Shown: positions 25,557 through 34,769 of the stretch, in pieces
Numbering within the stretch: the first letter of the stretch is position 1
How the letters are laid out: each line of letters opens with the position of its first letter
Assembly: GCF_016745835.1 (NCBI RefSeq)
Contig: NZ_JAERVL010000008.1
Span: 1-42,253, forward strand
Length of the DNA: 42,253 nucleotides
Direction of reading: 5' to 3'
Source of the DNA: Caldalkalibacillus salinus
Lineage (GTDB): Bacteria > Bacillota > Bacilli > Caldalkalibacillales > JCM-10596
Made by a program: the position numbers and the translations under genes
Notes under the pieces: generated by a model
What the model was told of the DNA's origin: nothing
Seen by the model: the letters and a program-made list of their open reading frames with translations, nothing else
The model's database searches: none

Positions 25557-26477
25557 TTGCCTGCGTATTTATATGGACTACTGATGTTACTCAGCCTCAT
25601 ATGGGGGGCTTCATTTTTCTTCATTAAGGTAGGACTGGAGAGTTTTGGCCCTATCGGTGTGGCCTTTTGGCGTTGTCTTTTTGGCGCTGTTGCACTGGCT
25701 CCGATCCTCATATACCAAAGGAAACGACTCGACTGGCAAAACCTACCCTGGGGCGCTCTCGTTGCGGTAGGTTTGTTGAATTCCGCCATTCCATGGATGT
25801 TACTGGCCTACAGCGAAACGAAGCTCACCAGCAGTTTTGCCAGTGTGTTAAATGCGTCAACGCCTATCTGGACCTTGATTATTGGCATTGTCATCTTCAG
25901 GCTTAAATCCACTTTATACCAGTGGCTGGGTATTCTAGTGGGATTCATTGGCATCATCGTCTTGATGGATATAGACTGGTCTGCACTGTACGTGCAAGAT
26001 TCTTTGGCCGTGGGGGCCATGGTCTTAGTCACACTGTTTTACGGATTCTCATCCCAACTGAGTAAGCGTACTTTAAACGAGGTCTCTGTGTACCAGATTG
26101 CCTGTCTGACACTAGTCGTCGGTGCACTTGCAACAGGCGTCATGGCACTTGCTATCGAATCTAACAACTGGGGGAACATCCTTAAGACGGATGTGATATG
26201 GAACTTTATTGGACTCGGATCATTAGGTTCTGGGATCGCCTATATCCTCTTTTTCAAGTTAGTGCAAAAAGGAAGTGCTGAGCTTGCGACGATGGTCACT
26301 TATCTCGTGCCGCCTTTCGCTATTCTATGGGGGTACTTCCTCCTGAACGAGGCCATAACACCGTCCCTTCTGATCGGTTTGTTACTCATATTGAGCGGTG
26401 TCTACTTATCGACGCGTAAGAAAAAAAATCACAAGTCACACCCACAAACCATGACCGAAGAGCAAGCGCAATCATAA
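25557..26477 (+). CDS. EamA/DMT-family transporter
   Basis: A 306-aa inner-membrane protein with ten predicted spans in two EamA halves. The first begins LLMLLSLIWGASFFFIKVGLESFGP; the second begins GAMVLVTLFYGFSSQLSKRTL. VVLASxT-like segments (FASVLNASTPIWTLIIGIVIF and ATMVTYLVPPFAILWGYFLLNE) are family landmarks. Such proteins usually export amino acids or other small metabolites. The start is TTG at 25557 with GAAGGGG six bases upstream. The PQQ-type gene follows by 60 bp in the same direction. Confidence 0.92.
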   Translation: MPAYLYGLLMLLSLIWGASFFFIKVGLESFGPIGVAFWRCLFGAVALAPILIYQRKRLDWQNLPWGALVAVGLLNSAIPWMLLAYSETKLTSSFASVLNASTPIWTLIIGIVIFRLKSTLYQWLGILVGFIGIIVLMDIDWSALYVQDSLAVGAMVLVTLFYGFSSQLSKRTLNEVSVYQIACLTLVVGALATGVMALAIESNNWGNILKTDVIWNFIGLGSLGSGIAYILFFKLVQKGSAELATMVTYLVPPFAILWGYFLLNEAITPSLLIGLLLILSGVYLSTRKKKNHKSHPQTMTEEQAQS

Positions 26478-26537
26478 AATTGACATGTTTAGACCTTCTC
26501 AGACGTAAGATGTGAAAGGAACCTGAGGAGGTCTGAC

Positions 26538-28328
26538 ATGAAGAGAGCAAAGTTAAGAAACCTCTGGACCAAGCTCCCTACGATGCTCTTCGTTTCTTTT
26601 TTAACCCTATTTTGTTGGTCGCATACCTTAGCGTGGATGAGTGCTGAGCCCCAAATAGGCGGTCTCACTCCGCATCCCCCTGAGGCCCATCGTGATTATC
26701 CTGACCAATATACGAGTAAGGCAGACCAACCACTCGTTCGGAATCCTAATAAAACCGCAGAAGACACCGCAGGCGAGCCACAAAAGGCAAAGCGTACCGC
26801 CCCGTCAGAGAAAACCGAACCCTTAGATCAAGCGTTTAAAACGGATACATATCCCTCGACCCCTTTTACCTTTCCCACACCACACCCTAGCATTCAGAGC
26901 CTACTGACCTATGACATCCTCACCTCAAACCAGGACACACCCGTGACACATGTACCACTAAATGACATGTACTCATACCCTTACACAGACGTTGCAGGGG
27001 TGCCGACTTTTCGTGGCAATCCAACGAGAACACAACCCGCGTATGGCTACTTAGAGCAAAGACCAACTACGCTGAAAATAAGGTGGTCCTTCACAACCCG
27101 TACGAGTAGCTGGGGTGGTGGTGCCGGTTGGACCGGTCAGCCTGCGATCATCAATTGGCCTGAAGAAACGAGACAGGTGATGAACCTTCGTAGCACCAAC
27201 GCCCCCAACACCGACCTTGTTGAAGTCATTTACGGTTCATTGGACGGCCGAGTATACTTTTTTGACCTGAAGAACGGCGAGCAGACCCGTGACCCTCTCA
27301 ACGTCGGCAACCCTATAAAAGGAAGTGTTTCGGTAGACACGAGGGGTTTCCCCTTGTTATATGTAGGGGAAGGCATTCCTGAAACGGGAGAGATCGGTTT
27401 CGGCTTATACTCCCTACTAGATCAGAGCTTACTGTATCACCAGAGTGGTTTGGATGCACAGGCCTTTAGGTCTTGGGGTGCTTTTGATAGCTCTGCCTTA
27501 TTCAATAAGAAGCAGGATAGTATGCTTGTCGGTGGCGAGAATGGGTTGCTTTATCATCTTCAGTTGCGCACGACTTACGAGGCTGAGCCGCCTTCGTTAT
27601 CCATTGATCCTATCGTGTCTCGTTACCGTTATCGTGTAGAGGGCAACGAACATCAAGGGATAGAAAACGCTGTGGCCATTTACGGAAACTTAGCTTATTT
27701 TGCAGACAATGGCGGGAGTGTGCAGGCCATCGACTTACAAACCTTTCAACCGATTTGGGTCCTTGGGCCGACGGATGACACCGATGCCACGCTCACCGTA
27801 GACGTAGAAGAAGAAACGCCGTATATATATACGGCAACAGAAGTGGATCAACAAGGGACACAAGGTGATGCTTCCATACGTAAAATCAACGGCTTAACAG
27901 GTGAAGTGGTTTGGGATACGCACTATCCCTGTTATTCAGATCCTGATGTCAATGGGGGCGCTTTGGCGACGAATATCGTTGGGAAACATGAGATCGGGGA
28001 TGTCGTTATTTTCACCCTAGCCCGCTATGGGGCTTTCCATAAAGGACTTATGGTCGCTTTAGATAAGGCGTCCGGTGAGGAAGTCTGGCGATGGGAAATG
28101 CCCTATTACGCGTGGTCCTCTCCTGTGGATGTGTATACAAAGGACGGGGAAGCGTTTCTGCTTCAGGCTGACTCCAGGGGACAGCTGTCCCTCTTAGAAG
28201 GGACAACGGGCGTGATAATCGATCAGATAGACCTTGGCGCGACGGTTGAGGCCTCTCCGGCGGTGTTTAATGATACACTCGTGCTGGCGACACGCGGGCA
28301 ACAGATCTTTGGCATTCAAATGCAATAG
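26538..28328 (+). CDS. Secreted PQQ-like beta-propeller protein
   Basis: A 596-aa exported protein. The N-terminus is a signal peptide or anchor (KLPTMLFVSFLTLFCWSHTLAW). Residues about 40-130 are a polar Pro/Thr-rich linker. The rest is a beta-propeller with PQQ-type blades, such as VIYGSLDGRVYFFDLKNGE, KINGLTGEVVWDT, VALDKASGEEVWRWEMP and ATVEASPAVFNDTLVLATRGQQIFG. It lacks the quinoprotein dehydrogenase active-site pattern seen in true PQQ enzymes, so it is more likely a binding or scaffold propeller. GAGGAGG precedes the ATG. It may share a transcript with the EamA gene. Confidence 0.85.
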   Translation: MKRAKLRNLWTKLPTMLFVSFLTLFCWSHTLAWMSAEPQIGGLTPHPPEAHRDYPDQYTSKADQPLVRNPNKTAEDTAGEPQKAKRTAPSEKTEPLDQAFKTDTYPSTPFTFPTPHPSIQSLLTYDILTSNQDTPVTHVPLNDMYSYPYTDVAGVPTFRGNPTRTQPAYGYLEQRPTTLKIRWSFTTRTSSWGGGAGWTGQPAIINWPEETRQVMNLRSTNAPNTDLVEVIYGSLDGRVYFFDLKNGEQTRDPLNVGNPIKGSVSVDTRGFPLLYVGEGIPETGEIGFGLYSLLDQSLLYHQSGLDAQAFRSWGAFDSSALFNKKQDSMLVGGENGLLYHLQLRTTYEAEPPSLSIDPIVSRYRYRVEGNEHQGIENAVAIYGNLAYFADNGGSVQAIDLQTFQPIWVLGPTDDTDATLTVDVEEETPYIYTATEVDQQGTQGDASIRKINGLTGEVVWDTHYPCYSDPDVNGGALATNIVGKHEIGDVVIFTLARYGAFHKGLMVALDKASGEEVWRWEMPYYAWSSPVDVYTKDGEAFLLQADSRGQLSLLEGTTGVIIDQIDLGATVEASPAVFNDTLVLATRGQQIFGIQMQ

Positions 28329-28438
28329 GATGGGGTGGCTCTTGCGGATAGGATGATGTAGCATGTGCAACTTGCAATCATAAGCGTGCATTCATACAAT
28401 ACTAATAAACAAGTTAACACAACATAAGGAGCTAAACG

Positions 28439-28840
28439 ATGATCAAGGTATACATTGACGGGGCAAGTGCAGGAAATCCAGGACCGTCTGGGGCGGGTAT
28501 ATTCATAAAAAAAGAGGATGGGAGCGTCGAGCGACTCACCATTCCTCTAGGGAGCATGTCTAATCATGAAGCAGAGCTACACGCTTTACTCAAAGCGTTA
28601 GAGCACTGCAAGGCGGAAGGGTACAATCAAGTGCTCTTCCATACCGACTCCCAGCTTGTAGAACAAGCCGTTGACAAAAGGTTCGCCAAAAAAGACGCTT
28701 ACGATACGCTACTAAAACAAGCCCTTACTTACATAGATCGACTGGACCTTTTCTTCCTAAAATGGATTCAGAGTAAAGATAATCCAGCAGACCCTCTCTC
28801 CAGAGAGGCGATCCAGATGAACGAACAGAAAGGACGCTAG
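28439..28840 (+). CDS. Ribonuclease H-like protein
   Basis: A 133-aa RNase HI-type fold. The carboxylates align as Asp7 (VYIDGASAGNPG), Glu46 (NHEAELHAL), Asp70 (FHTDSQ) and Asp118 (DNPADPLS), so the two-metal site for cleaving RNA in RNA-DNA hybrids looks complete. It is shorter than E. coli RNase HI and resembles the Bacillus YpeP/YpdQ-type reverse-transcriptase-like RNase H group, some of which have weak or altered activity. AAGGAG precedes the ATG. It is convergent with the next gene. Confidence 0.9.
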   Translation: MIKVYIDGASAGNPGPSGAGIFIKKEDGSVERLTIPLGSMSNHEAELHALLKALEHCKAEGYNQVLFHTDSQLVEQAVDKRFAKKDAYDTLLKQALTYIDRLDLFFLKWIQSKDNPADPLSREAIQMNEQKGR

Positions 28841-28903
28841 AGTTAAGGGTAAGGGTAAGGAATAAAGATAAAGAATAAAACACGGATAGTCGTAAGCACC
28901 CTT

Positions 28904-29587
28904 TTAGTCAAACTTAGGGGTATGTTTATAATCGTCGACGAGACGCCTGTATTTCCTATATCCAAAGATAACAACGAGGACCAAAGCACCGAACATGAGT
29001 GACACGAACACGTTATGACTGCGCTGAGGTGTGACGTACTCGTTGACCGCCATAAACTGGGAGAAATATGACTGAGACTCCCCTAGTACTTCTCCATCTA
29101 GCATATCAATCCACCCATAAGTGTCGTTTACAGGGTAATAACACCCGTCTTCCCCTTCCTGTAGCAGGATAAGAAAAGCGCCACCTCTATACTGATGTCC
29201 TTGTATGTGCTCACCGGACTCAACGGGCATACACACCGTGAGGATGCCCCCTACCTCTTCTTCATGTAAAGGTTTGTAATACGCTTCTGCCATAAACAGA
29301 TGCACGTACCACTCACCCTGGTAACGCTCTTCAGACTGACTATTCAAATCGAACGTCCCCACCGCAATGACGTCTGCAGCTTGTGCACTCTCCCTTGGAG
29401 ATGAGGTTGGGTCTTCCGCTTCCTGTGCTGTCACTCCGCTACTTGTGACAAATAAACTAGCGCTACAACATAGAATCAAAAACACCATGAACCAACGTCG
29501 TATGTGACGTGAGTTGTTATTGTTGCCACGGTCTCCCCCTTGTTGTTGACTCACATGAGTCATCCTCCGTACTCCGGCTGTGTTCAT
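28904..29587 (-). CDS. Exported protein with C-terminal membrane anchor, unknown function
   Basis: A 227-aa protein with an unusually long N-region (about 32 residues, Asn/Gln-rich with HIRR) before a signal segment, WFMVFLILCCSASLFVTSSGVTA. The folded part, about residues 68-175, has the rhythm of a small beta-barrel domain (VIAVGTFDL, EWYVHLFMAEAYYKPL, GILTVCMPVESG, GGAFLILLQEGEDGCYY). A C-terminal span follows (VSLMFGALVLVVIFGYRKYRR). The layout is that of a membrane-bound extracellular domain. AGAGGGA is five bases before the ATG. No family is recognised. Confidence 0.75.
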   Translation of the reverse strand: MNTAGVRRMTHVSQQQGGDRGNNNNSRHIRRWFMVFLILCCSASLFVTSSGVTAQEAEDPTSSPRESAQAADVIAVGTFDLNSQSEERYQGEWYVHLFMAEAYYKPLHEEEVGGILTVCMPVESGEHIQGHQYRGGAFLILLQEGEDGCYYPVNDTYGWIDMLDGEVLGESQSYFSQFMAVNEYVTPQRSHNVFVSLMFGALVLVVIFGYRKYRRLVDDYKHTPKFD

Positions 29588-29715
29588 ATGTATCCCTCTT
29601 TTAACATTTAATAGACGTTATGTTATTATAACATCGCTTTCAAAGGGTTGTCATGGCGGATAAGGAGCATATTTTAATGTCTCCGGTTCGTTCCATACCA
29701 AAGCAGTGACGTCCA

Positions 29716-30156
29716 TTATATCTTACTGTTGCTACTATTCTGTTCCTCAATAACCATGACCGTATTAGAAAACATATCTCCTAATCTTCGACCTTCTTTA
29801 TTCAAAACAAGAACTAGAAATTCAATAGGCCATATAAACATTGTAATATTTCTTACAACTAGCTGCCATTTAGAGGGAACTTCATTATTATTTTCTGAAG
29901 ACCGAACTTGTAGACCCATTACTCTTTTCCCTATACTTTTCCCTTTGAGTAAGTCTTTAGCAAAATATGGCATAGTCATTAACGCTAATACAACCGATAC
30001 ATAAAACAATAATTCTATGCCATAAGCATTATTGAGTTGTTCCAGGAAAATAAATATAAATATCACTCCTACACATGTGATTATAAGATGGTCTATACAA
30101 AAAGCCAATGTTCTTCTAGCCAATAAAGACGTTTTGGTTTCTCTATCTAATGCCAT
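29716..30156 (-). CDS. RDD family membrane protein
   Basis: A 146-aa membrane protein named for its Arg-Asp-Asp motif, here seen as RRTLAFCIDHLIITCVG. Spans follow in IFIFIFLEQL, LLFYVSVVLALMTMPYF and NITMFIWPIEFLVLVL, with the conserved LLKGKSIGKRVMGLQVR loop between them. The function of the family is mostly unknown; some members are linked to ion transport. The DNA is more AT-rich than the core genes to the left and this marks the start of the accessory region. Confidence 0.85.
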   Translation of the reverse strand: MALDRETKTSLLARRTLAFCIDHLIITCVGVIFIFIFLEQLNNAYGIELLFYVSVVLALMTMPYFAKDLLKGKSIGKRVMGLQVRSSENNNEVPSKWQLVVRNITMFIWPIEFLVLVLNKEGRRLGDMFSNTVMVIEEQNSSNSKI

Positions 30157-30335
30157 GGATATATCCTCCTTTTAAACATGTAAGACAATGATAGTTTTAT
30201 TAATGCTATGTATTAAGACACTAACGGGTTACCACGTTTATCTTGAGCAGGAAAAGACTGTTGTAGACTTTTCTACTACTCAAAACTGTAAGCAATCAAA
30301 AGGTTTCAAGCAATCAGTTTCATTTACCCATTGCC

Positions 30336-30695
30336 TTACATTGGCCAGAAGTAGGACCAGATCATACAAACAGCTCCCCAGATTGCTGTAACTAAAACAA
30401 TCTTTCGTCTCACCCATGTGGAAAAGAATGTAGTAAAGAATAACAGTAACGCCCCGATCGGTAAGATAGTGTTTTGCAGCGGATACCCTTCTTGAACATG
30501 CTCTATAGCCAAATAATAAATAATGGCAAATGAAGCAGATGTGACAGCTGTAATCTCAATAAATATTCGCCGATAAGCACGGTAAGTTAATGAAGGGAAA
30601 AAATAGATAAGCCAACCGCTTACCCCGTAGACTAAAGCTGTTACTGAGCCTGTTATTACAAATATTAAAATAAATAATAAATCTAAAGCTATCAT
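30336..30695 (-). CDS. Small polytopic membrane protein, unknown
   Basis: A 119-aa protein with about four hydrophobic spans (LDLLFILIFVITGSVTALVY, LIYFFPSL, ITAVTSASFAIIYYLAIE, ILPIGALLLFFTTFF, VTAIWGAVCMIWSYF). There are few charged residues apart from TYRAYRR and VRRK. AAGGTGTG lies about 10 bases before the ATG. It is 25 bp downstream of the 31434 gene on the same strand, so they may be co-transcribed. No family is recognised. Confidence 0.6.
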   Translation of the reverse strand: MIALDLLFILIFVITGSVTALVYGVSGWLIYFFPSLTYRAYRRIFIEITAVTSASFAIIYYLAIEHVQEGYPLQNTILPIGALLLFFTTFFSTWVRRKIVLVTAIWGAVCMIWSYFWPM

Positions 30696-30720
30696 ATTTA
30701 CAACACACCTTTTTAATGGG

Positions 30721-31434
30721 TTAGTCAGCGTTGATTAGTAAAGTCTCGTCTACCTCTATCTCTGTTAATGACGATAGTAGTTTTATGAGTCTAGCGTATT
30801 CACCATTATCAAACCAAGAGTCTGGTATGGGTATATAACTATCATATTTTGTATTTTTATGGGTTATTTCTAAGGCGTACTTGTCGTCATATCTTAGTTT
30901 GGCTTCTGCGTTAAACCCTTCACATTTTTGACTTATAATATCAATATAATTCATTAGTTCTTTTTCGGCAGATAAATATTTTTCTTCCGGTAGCTTTAGA
31001 TTAATAACCTTGATATTTACAAGTGAACCTAGCGGCATATAGTACAAAGCTTTGTTGTTTTGAATGTTGTTAAGCCAATTAATTTTTATTTCTGATTCAT
31101 CTATTATTAAATAAATGAGATCCTTTTCTGTCGGTTCAATAAGTAGTTTCTTGTCTCTTGCTTGTTGCAATTTATAATCATATTTAATAACAAAAAAATA
31201 AACACAAAGGCCACTTGCCGTTAAGCCAAAATAAAGTTTAAAAAAGAAGGATGAGCCATTATCGATAAATATATAATATGTAAAGATAAGTGGAATGACG
31301 ATACTACTTATTATTCTAAACCTTATCATATTAATGTTTACATCCCAATGCTCCTTTGTATCGTATGGTGTGAAAAAAAATGGACGTATAAAGTACCATT
31401 CATTCTTTGAGCATTTAAATTGATTTACTTCCAT
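30721..31434 (-). CDS. Two-pass membrane protein with cytoplasmic domain, unknown
   Basis: A 237-aa protein. The first 45 residues are polar and aromatic (NEWYFIRPFFFTPYDTKEHW). Two spans follow (ISSIVIPLIFTYYIFI and FFKLYFGLTASGLCVYFFVI), then a hydrophilic domain of about 150 residues with mixed alpha/beta character. The frame reaches a GTG at 31449 that lies within the ribosome site; ATG 31434 with GGGAGG seven bases upstream is chosen. No family is recognised. Confidence 0.65.
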   Translation of the reverse strand: MEVNQFKCSKNEWYFIRPFFFTPYDTKEHWDVNINMIRFRIISSIVIPLIFTYYIFIDNGSSFFFKLYFGLTASGLCVYFFVIKYDYKLQQARDKKLLIEPTEKDLIYLIIDESEIKINWLNNIQNNKALYYMPLGSLVNIKVINLKLPEEKYLSAEKELMNYIDIISQKCEGFNAEAKLRYDDKYALEITHKNTKYDSYIPIPDSWFDNGEYARLIKLLSSLTEIEVDETLLINAD

Positions 31435-31609
31435 AATTGCGCCTCCCACTAATTACAACTTGCTGACAATTGTTGGTATACAATGACGCTAAGCTGGCCA
31501 TAATCTTACTCAAATATTCGTAGTATAATTCATTATCCTTTTTGATAACGCCTCTTTTCCGTGCGAGTTGACTTTTCCTCAACCCTTAGTCCTTCACTCT
31601 ATTCTAGAA

Positions 31610-31664
31610 TTCTATCAAAAAGACTGTAGACCTAATGTACTTTACTGTACTTAATCTACAGTCT
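31610..31664 (-). terminator. Terminator after kptA
   Basis: AGACTGTAGA (31621-31630) pairs with TCTACAGTCT (31655-31664) with a further GTAC-rich loop. On the minus strand TTTTTGATAG follows the stem. Confidence 0.65.
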
Positions 31665-31683
31665 AGACGGTTCGTTAAGGTTG

Positions 31684-32201
31684 CTAAAAATCAATAAATT
31701 TACTTGGTATAGAATGAGCTAACCAAACACTATCATTACCTTTATAAAATCTAACTCCTTCATTCCACGCCTCTACAGCTTTTATGCATAACAAGGTTGG
31801 ATTAGTATCCCGCCTTTTACCAACTTGTTTGGCAGTTTCTACATCAGAAGCTTTTTGCGGTAGTAACCCTTTCCTTTTTATCCTATCAACATATCTTGCT
31901 GCAGTACCATGATATAGTACAGCAGGGGGACATTTAGCATCTTTTATTATCCTATGAGGTGTTGAATGGCCATATAATGCCCTAATTCGACCGTCTATAA
32001 TTTCATACCTCTTTTTATCGGAGCTCATAATCATGTGTTTTAAGACTTCCTCGTTCACATCTTTCCATATCCTTTTTTCACGCAAAGAATACAAAAGCTG
32101 GCTAATATCTACCCAACCCTCTTCATTTAATTCTAGTTCGTACTCCCAGGGTGCGTGACGCAAAGCATATAAACCTCTTTACTCAGCCTCTTTAGATCCA
32201 T
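31684..32201 (-). pseudogene. kptA: RNA 2'-phosphotransferase, frameshifted near its start
   Basis: KptA/Tpt1 moves a 2'-phosphate from RNA to NAD+. Most of the protein is intact: ELELNEEGWVDISQLL, DGRIRALYGHST, PPAVLYHGTAARYVDRIKRKGLLP, and the closing GNDSVWLAHSIPSKFI. The N-terminus expected is SKxxSYALRH. An ATG at 32201 with GAGGG upstream encodes MDLKRLSKEVY, then the match jumps frame to YALRHAPWEY. One missing base near 32170 explains both. In the downstream frame alone only a TTG at 32163 could start it, and no good ribosome site is there. This is either a real lesion or a sequencing error. Confidence 0.8.
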
Positions 32202-32904
32202 CACTATCCCTCATCATATTAGAATCGTTAGTAGTGAATACTGTTTATCAGTCTTGTCTTTGTACTACATTAAAATAACGAACATTCTTTCTCACATCGT
32301 CATTTAATATATTTGCTACTTTTTGGGGATAATAATTAGGTTAAAATGGGTTTTCGATTTCAAAGTTATACTAGGAAATGATCTATTTTATAAAAAATCA
32401 CCATTACTGTATTCGATAGCCAAAGGGAAATTGTGGTAGTCATTTTAAAACTTTTTTGTCTTATTGGTTCTCACGCTGGGCAGCCCCACGACATTTCCTT
32501 CCCTCATTCGTCACATTTCGACATATTCCTAACGGTGGCATTGTTATAGTATAACAGAATCCCCTGAACCTCCTTACTTGCAGGAAGAGGAGGAAGGAGG
32601 AATGGTAATAGTAATTCTAGGCTAGTAATCAATAACCTTCATAATGACACTTTGGAGGTTGATTTTATTTAAAATGGCTATTGGAAGAGTAAAGTTATAA
32701 CTTATACTGTAAGTGGTGGGGGAACTAAGTTTGCCTTTCCTAGCGGGTCGGATAGCTTAATAATTTATGCCCTAGTGTAGTGAATTTTCCGAATACCTTA
32801 GAAAAAGATAAAAAGTACAGAGCTTATGACTGGACTGCCCAAACGGCAAAGAAAAACTTTGGCGTTTGGCTTTTACGTTTATTCTATAGTAAGGGAGAAG
32901 CCGC
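32202..32904. other. Gene-free stretch with a decayed fragment and a hairpin
   Basis: No intact gene over about 700 bp. From 32670 to 32780 the plus strand reads as a broken, secreted-protein-like frame interrupted by stops. A hairpin, CCAAACG-G-CAAAG with CTTTG-G-CGTTTGG (about 32839-32871), followed by TTTTACGTTT, looks like a plus-strand terminator just before the TraX gene. A 42-codon frame (32780-32908) overlaps it and the TraX ATG, but is not recognisable. Confidence 0.4.
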
Positions 32905-33690
32905 ATGACAAGTACTAAGCTAAAAATGATTGCATTGGCGACAATGTTTATTGACCATTATGGACACTTTATACCAGATTCACCAGATTGGATGAGGTGG
33001 GTAGGGAGAGTCGCTGCTCCGATCTTTATCTATTGTGTCGTGATCGGATATAAGCATACCTCTAACAGAAAAAGATACCTGACCCGTTTAGGGATAGCTG
33101 CAGTTGGAATGAGTTTCCTGAACCTATTTATAAACTTTCATGTTTACTATTCAGATTTAAACAGACTGTATATTGAAATGAACTTCTTCTCTACTTTATT
33201 TTTAATCGTCTTCCTTATCATGCTGCTGGAAAAAAAGAAAGTAAGATTTTTAATAGGGTTGTTTGTGTGGCAATTTGTTTCTTTCTTCATATTTGGCTCT
33301 CTCGAAGTCACAGGGTTGCTTAATTCCCCAATGGCCATTTTCACAATTCAAACTTCTGGAAACCTTCTTGTAGTTGATGGCGGTCTCCTAATGATCTTAT
33401 TAGGTATCCTCTTTTATTTTGCAAAAGAAAATAAATGGAAAGTGACGATAAGCTATGGTTTTTATTGTCTCATACTCTTTTATCTGGTTAGAAGATGGGG
33501 ATGGATACGGGAGGGATTATTTTCACATTTATTTGGATTTTTTGATTTTCAATGGATGATGATTTTCGCTCTGCCACTGCTGCTATTATACAATGGCAAA
33601 AAGGGGATCGGGTTAAAGTACTTTTTCTACGTCTTTTATCCTCTGCACATCGCAGTACTTTGGTATATAGGTATGGTACTCAGTCAATAA
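32905..33690 (+). CDS. TraX family membrane protein
   Basis: A 261-aa polytopic protein. The opening KLKMIALATMFIDHYGHF and GRVAAPIFIYCVVIGYKHT, and the closing KYFFYVFYPLHIAVLWYIG, are TraX-family landmarks. About eight spans are visible. F-plasmid TraX acetylates pilin, and the family belongs to the wider acyltransferase-like membrane proteins; chromosomal Firmicute members have unknown substrates. GGGAG lies nine bases before the ATG. No conjugation genes accompany it. Confidence 0.88.
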   Translation: MTSTKLKMIALATMFIDHYGHFIPDSPDWMRWVGRVAAPIFIYCVVIGYKHTSNRKRYLTRLGIAAVGMSFLNLFINFHVYYSDLNRLYIEMNFFSTLFLIVFLIMLLEKKKVRFLIGLFVWQFVSFFIFGSLEVTGLLNSPMAIFTIQTSGNLLVVDGGLLMILLGILFYFAKENKWKVTISYGFYCLILFYLVRRWGWIREGLFSHLFGFFDFQWMMIFALPLLLLYNGKKGIGLKYFFYVFYPLHIAVLWYIGMVLSQ

Positions 33691-33724
33691 ACTAAACACA
33701 CCAAACAGTGTGATGTTATATTTT

Positions 33725-34220
33725 AGCTCCCAGTTTTTTCTTTTAATATTGCTGATTCTAAAGCGGTCGTCACTCACTCCTTTGTCATTCTACTATCCAT
33801 GCCCCAACCTACGATCTTTCTAGTATAAAGATCCATGATGCTAGCTAGTTTATTGTTCCGGCGAAGCTTTGCTTTCAAGGCAGCATCTTCGATCAGCCAG
33901 TCGGAGACAATTTCTCCCCACTTTTCTTCATACATCATGCCCCGTTTTTTCGGTATCTCTTCCGAAGGAAGTTGGTCGATATCCGCATATTTCTTCGCTG
34001 TGACCCAGCTTATTCCTGTTCTTTTTGTAATAGCGTTTATAGATAAACATTTCTCGTTTCGTAATTTTTTGATATGCTTAATTTCAGGCATTGCCAGCAT
34101 CCTTTCACTTCCTCACTCGTTTTTGATTCGACACCAATAACGGTAGAGGGTTTTGTCAGGGCTGGCAAACCTTCTAAAGTTTTTCTTGCAAAACTCTTAA
34201 ATTCTATTTTGCACTACACA
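33725..34220 (-). mobile_element. Fused remnant of IS21- and IS3-type insertion sequences
   Basis: Codons from 34100 down begin MPEIKHIKKLRNEKCLSIN and AITKRTGISWVTAKKYADID, the N-terminal helix-turn-helix of an IS21 IstA transposase. After about residue 84 the frame switches to LASIMDLYTRKIVGWGMDSRMTKE, the DDE-domain core of an IS3 OrfB transposase. A stop then follows, though VTTALESAILKEK continues the IS3 match beyond it. The join is seamless, so a deletion fused two decayed elements. The AT-rich DNA up to about 34220 resembles an IS21 end. No complete transposase remains. Confidence 0.75.
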
Positions 34221-34295
34221 GGCTGATTAAAATATATTTTTATCTGTATTATAAAGCAACCCTACCAGATAAGTAATCTCTGAACCATAGCTAAA

Positions 34296-34697
34296 TCAAT
34301 TCTCCATACCTTTAAGAGTTCTCTTACTATAATTTGTAGCAGCAATAAAATCAAAAGCACCAGTTGATCTAATTCCACTGTTATATTCAAAATTATATAT
34401 TAAAATTACTGCATTATATGATTTCTTTAGGTTTATACTTTTCTGGATTTTTGGGATGACAATTTCTTCATACGAACACCCATCTAATAATGCTGAAATA
34501 TCACTACTACTATTCTTATAGACCACTTTTTCTATAGTATCCTCATCTGTTTCATCCATATCAATATTAAAATCGATAAAGAATTGGGGAGGGACAGACT
34601 CGCCATCCTCATCATACGTTAAATCAACATACTCTCCTATTGAGTCCTCATCGTTAATATTCCCTAACCAAATTGAAACCCATCCTTGTTTTTCCAT
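34296..34697 (-). CDS. Immunity protein 22 (Imm22) family
   Basis: A 133-aa acidic protein. It fits the Imm22 family of polymorphic toxin systems: EKQGWVSIWLGNINDEDSIGEYVDL at the start, QFFIDFNIDMDE, ALLDGCSYEEIVIP, and NAVILIYNFEYNSG near the end. Such proteins bind and neutralise a cognate C-terminal toxin domain. It lies directly downstream of a decayed toxin tip, not of the live RHS gene, so it is probably an orphan immunity kept for protection. AGGAGG precedes the ATG. Confidence 0.82.
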   Translation of the reverse strand: MEKQGWVSIWLGNINDEDSIGEYVDLTYDEDGESVPPQFFIDFNIDMDETDEDTIEKVVYKNSSSDISALLDGCSYEEIVIPKIQKSINLKKSYNAVILIYNFEYNSGIRSTGAFDFIAATNYSKRTLKGMEN

Positions 34698-34769
34698 TAT
34701 AGTATCCTCCTACTTTAATCTTAGACCTTGTGGTAAAGACGAAACTCCACCATCCCTCTTTTCAATTAA

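Noticed and set aside
26538-28328. PQQ-dependent dehydrogenase
   Set aside because: Only the beta-propeller blades are present; the quinoprotein active-site and disulfide pattern were not seen.
32780-32908. A 42-aa ORF overlapping the TraX start by ATGA
   Set aside because: The overlap suggests coupling, but the frame contains the terminator hairpin and has no ribosome site or recognisable sequence.
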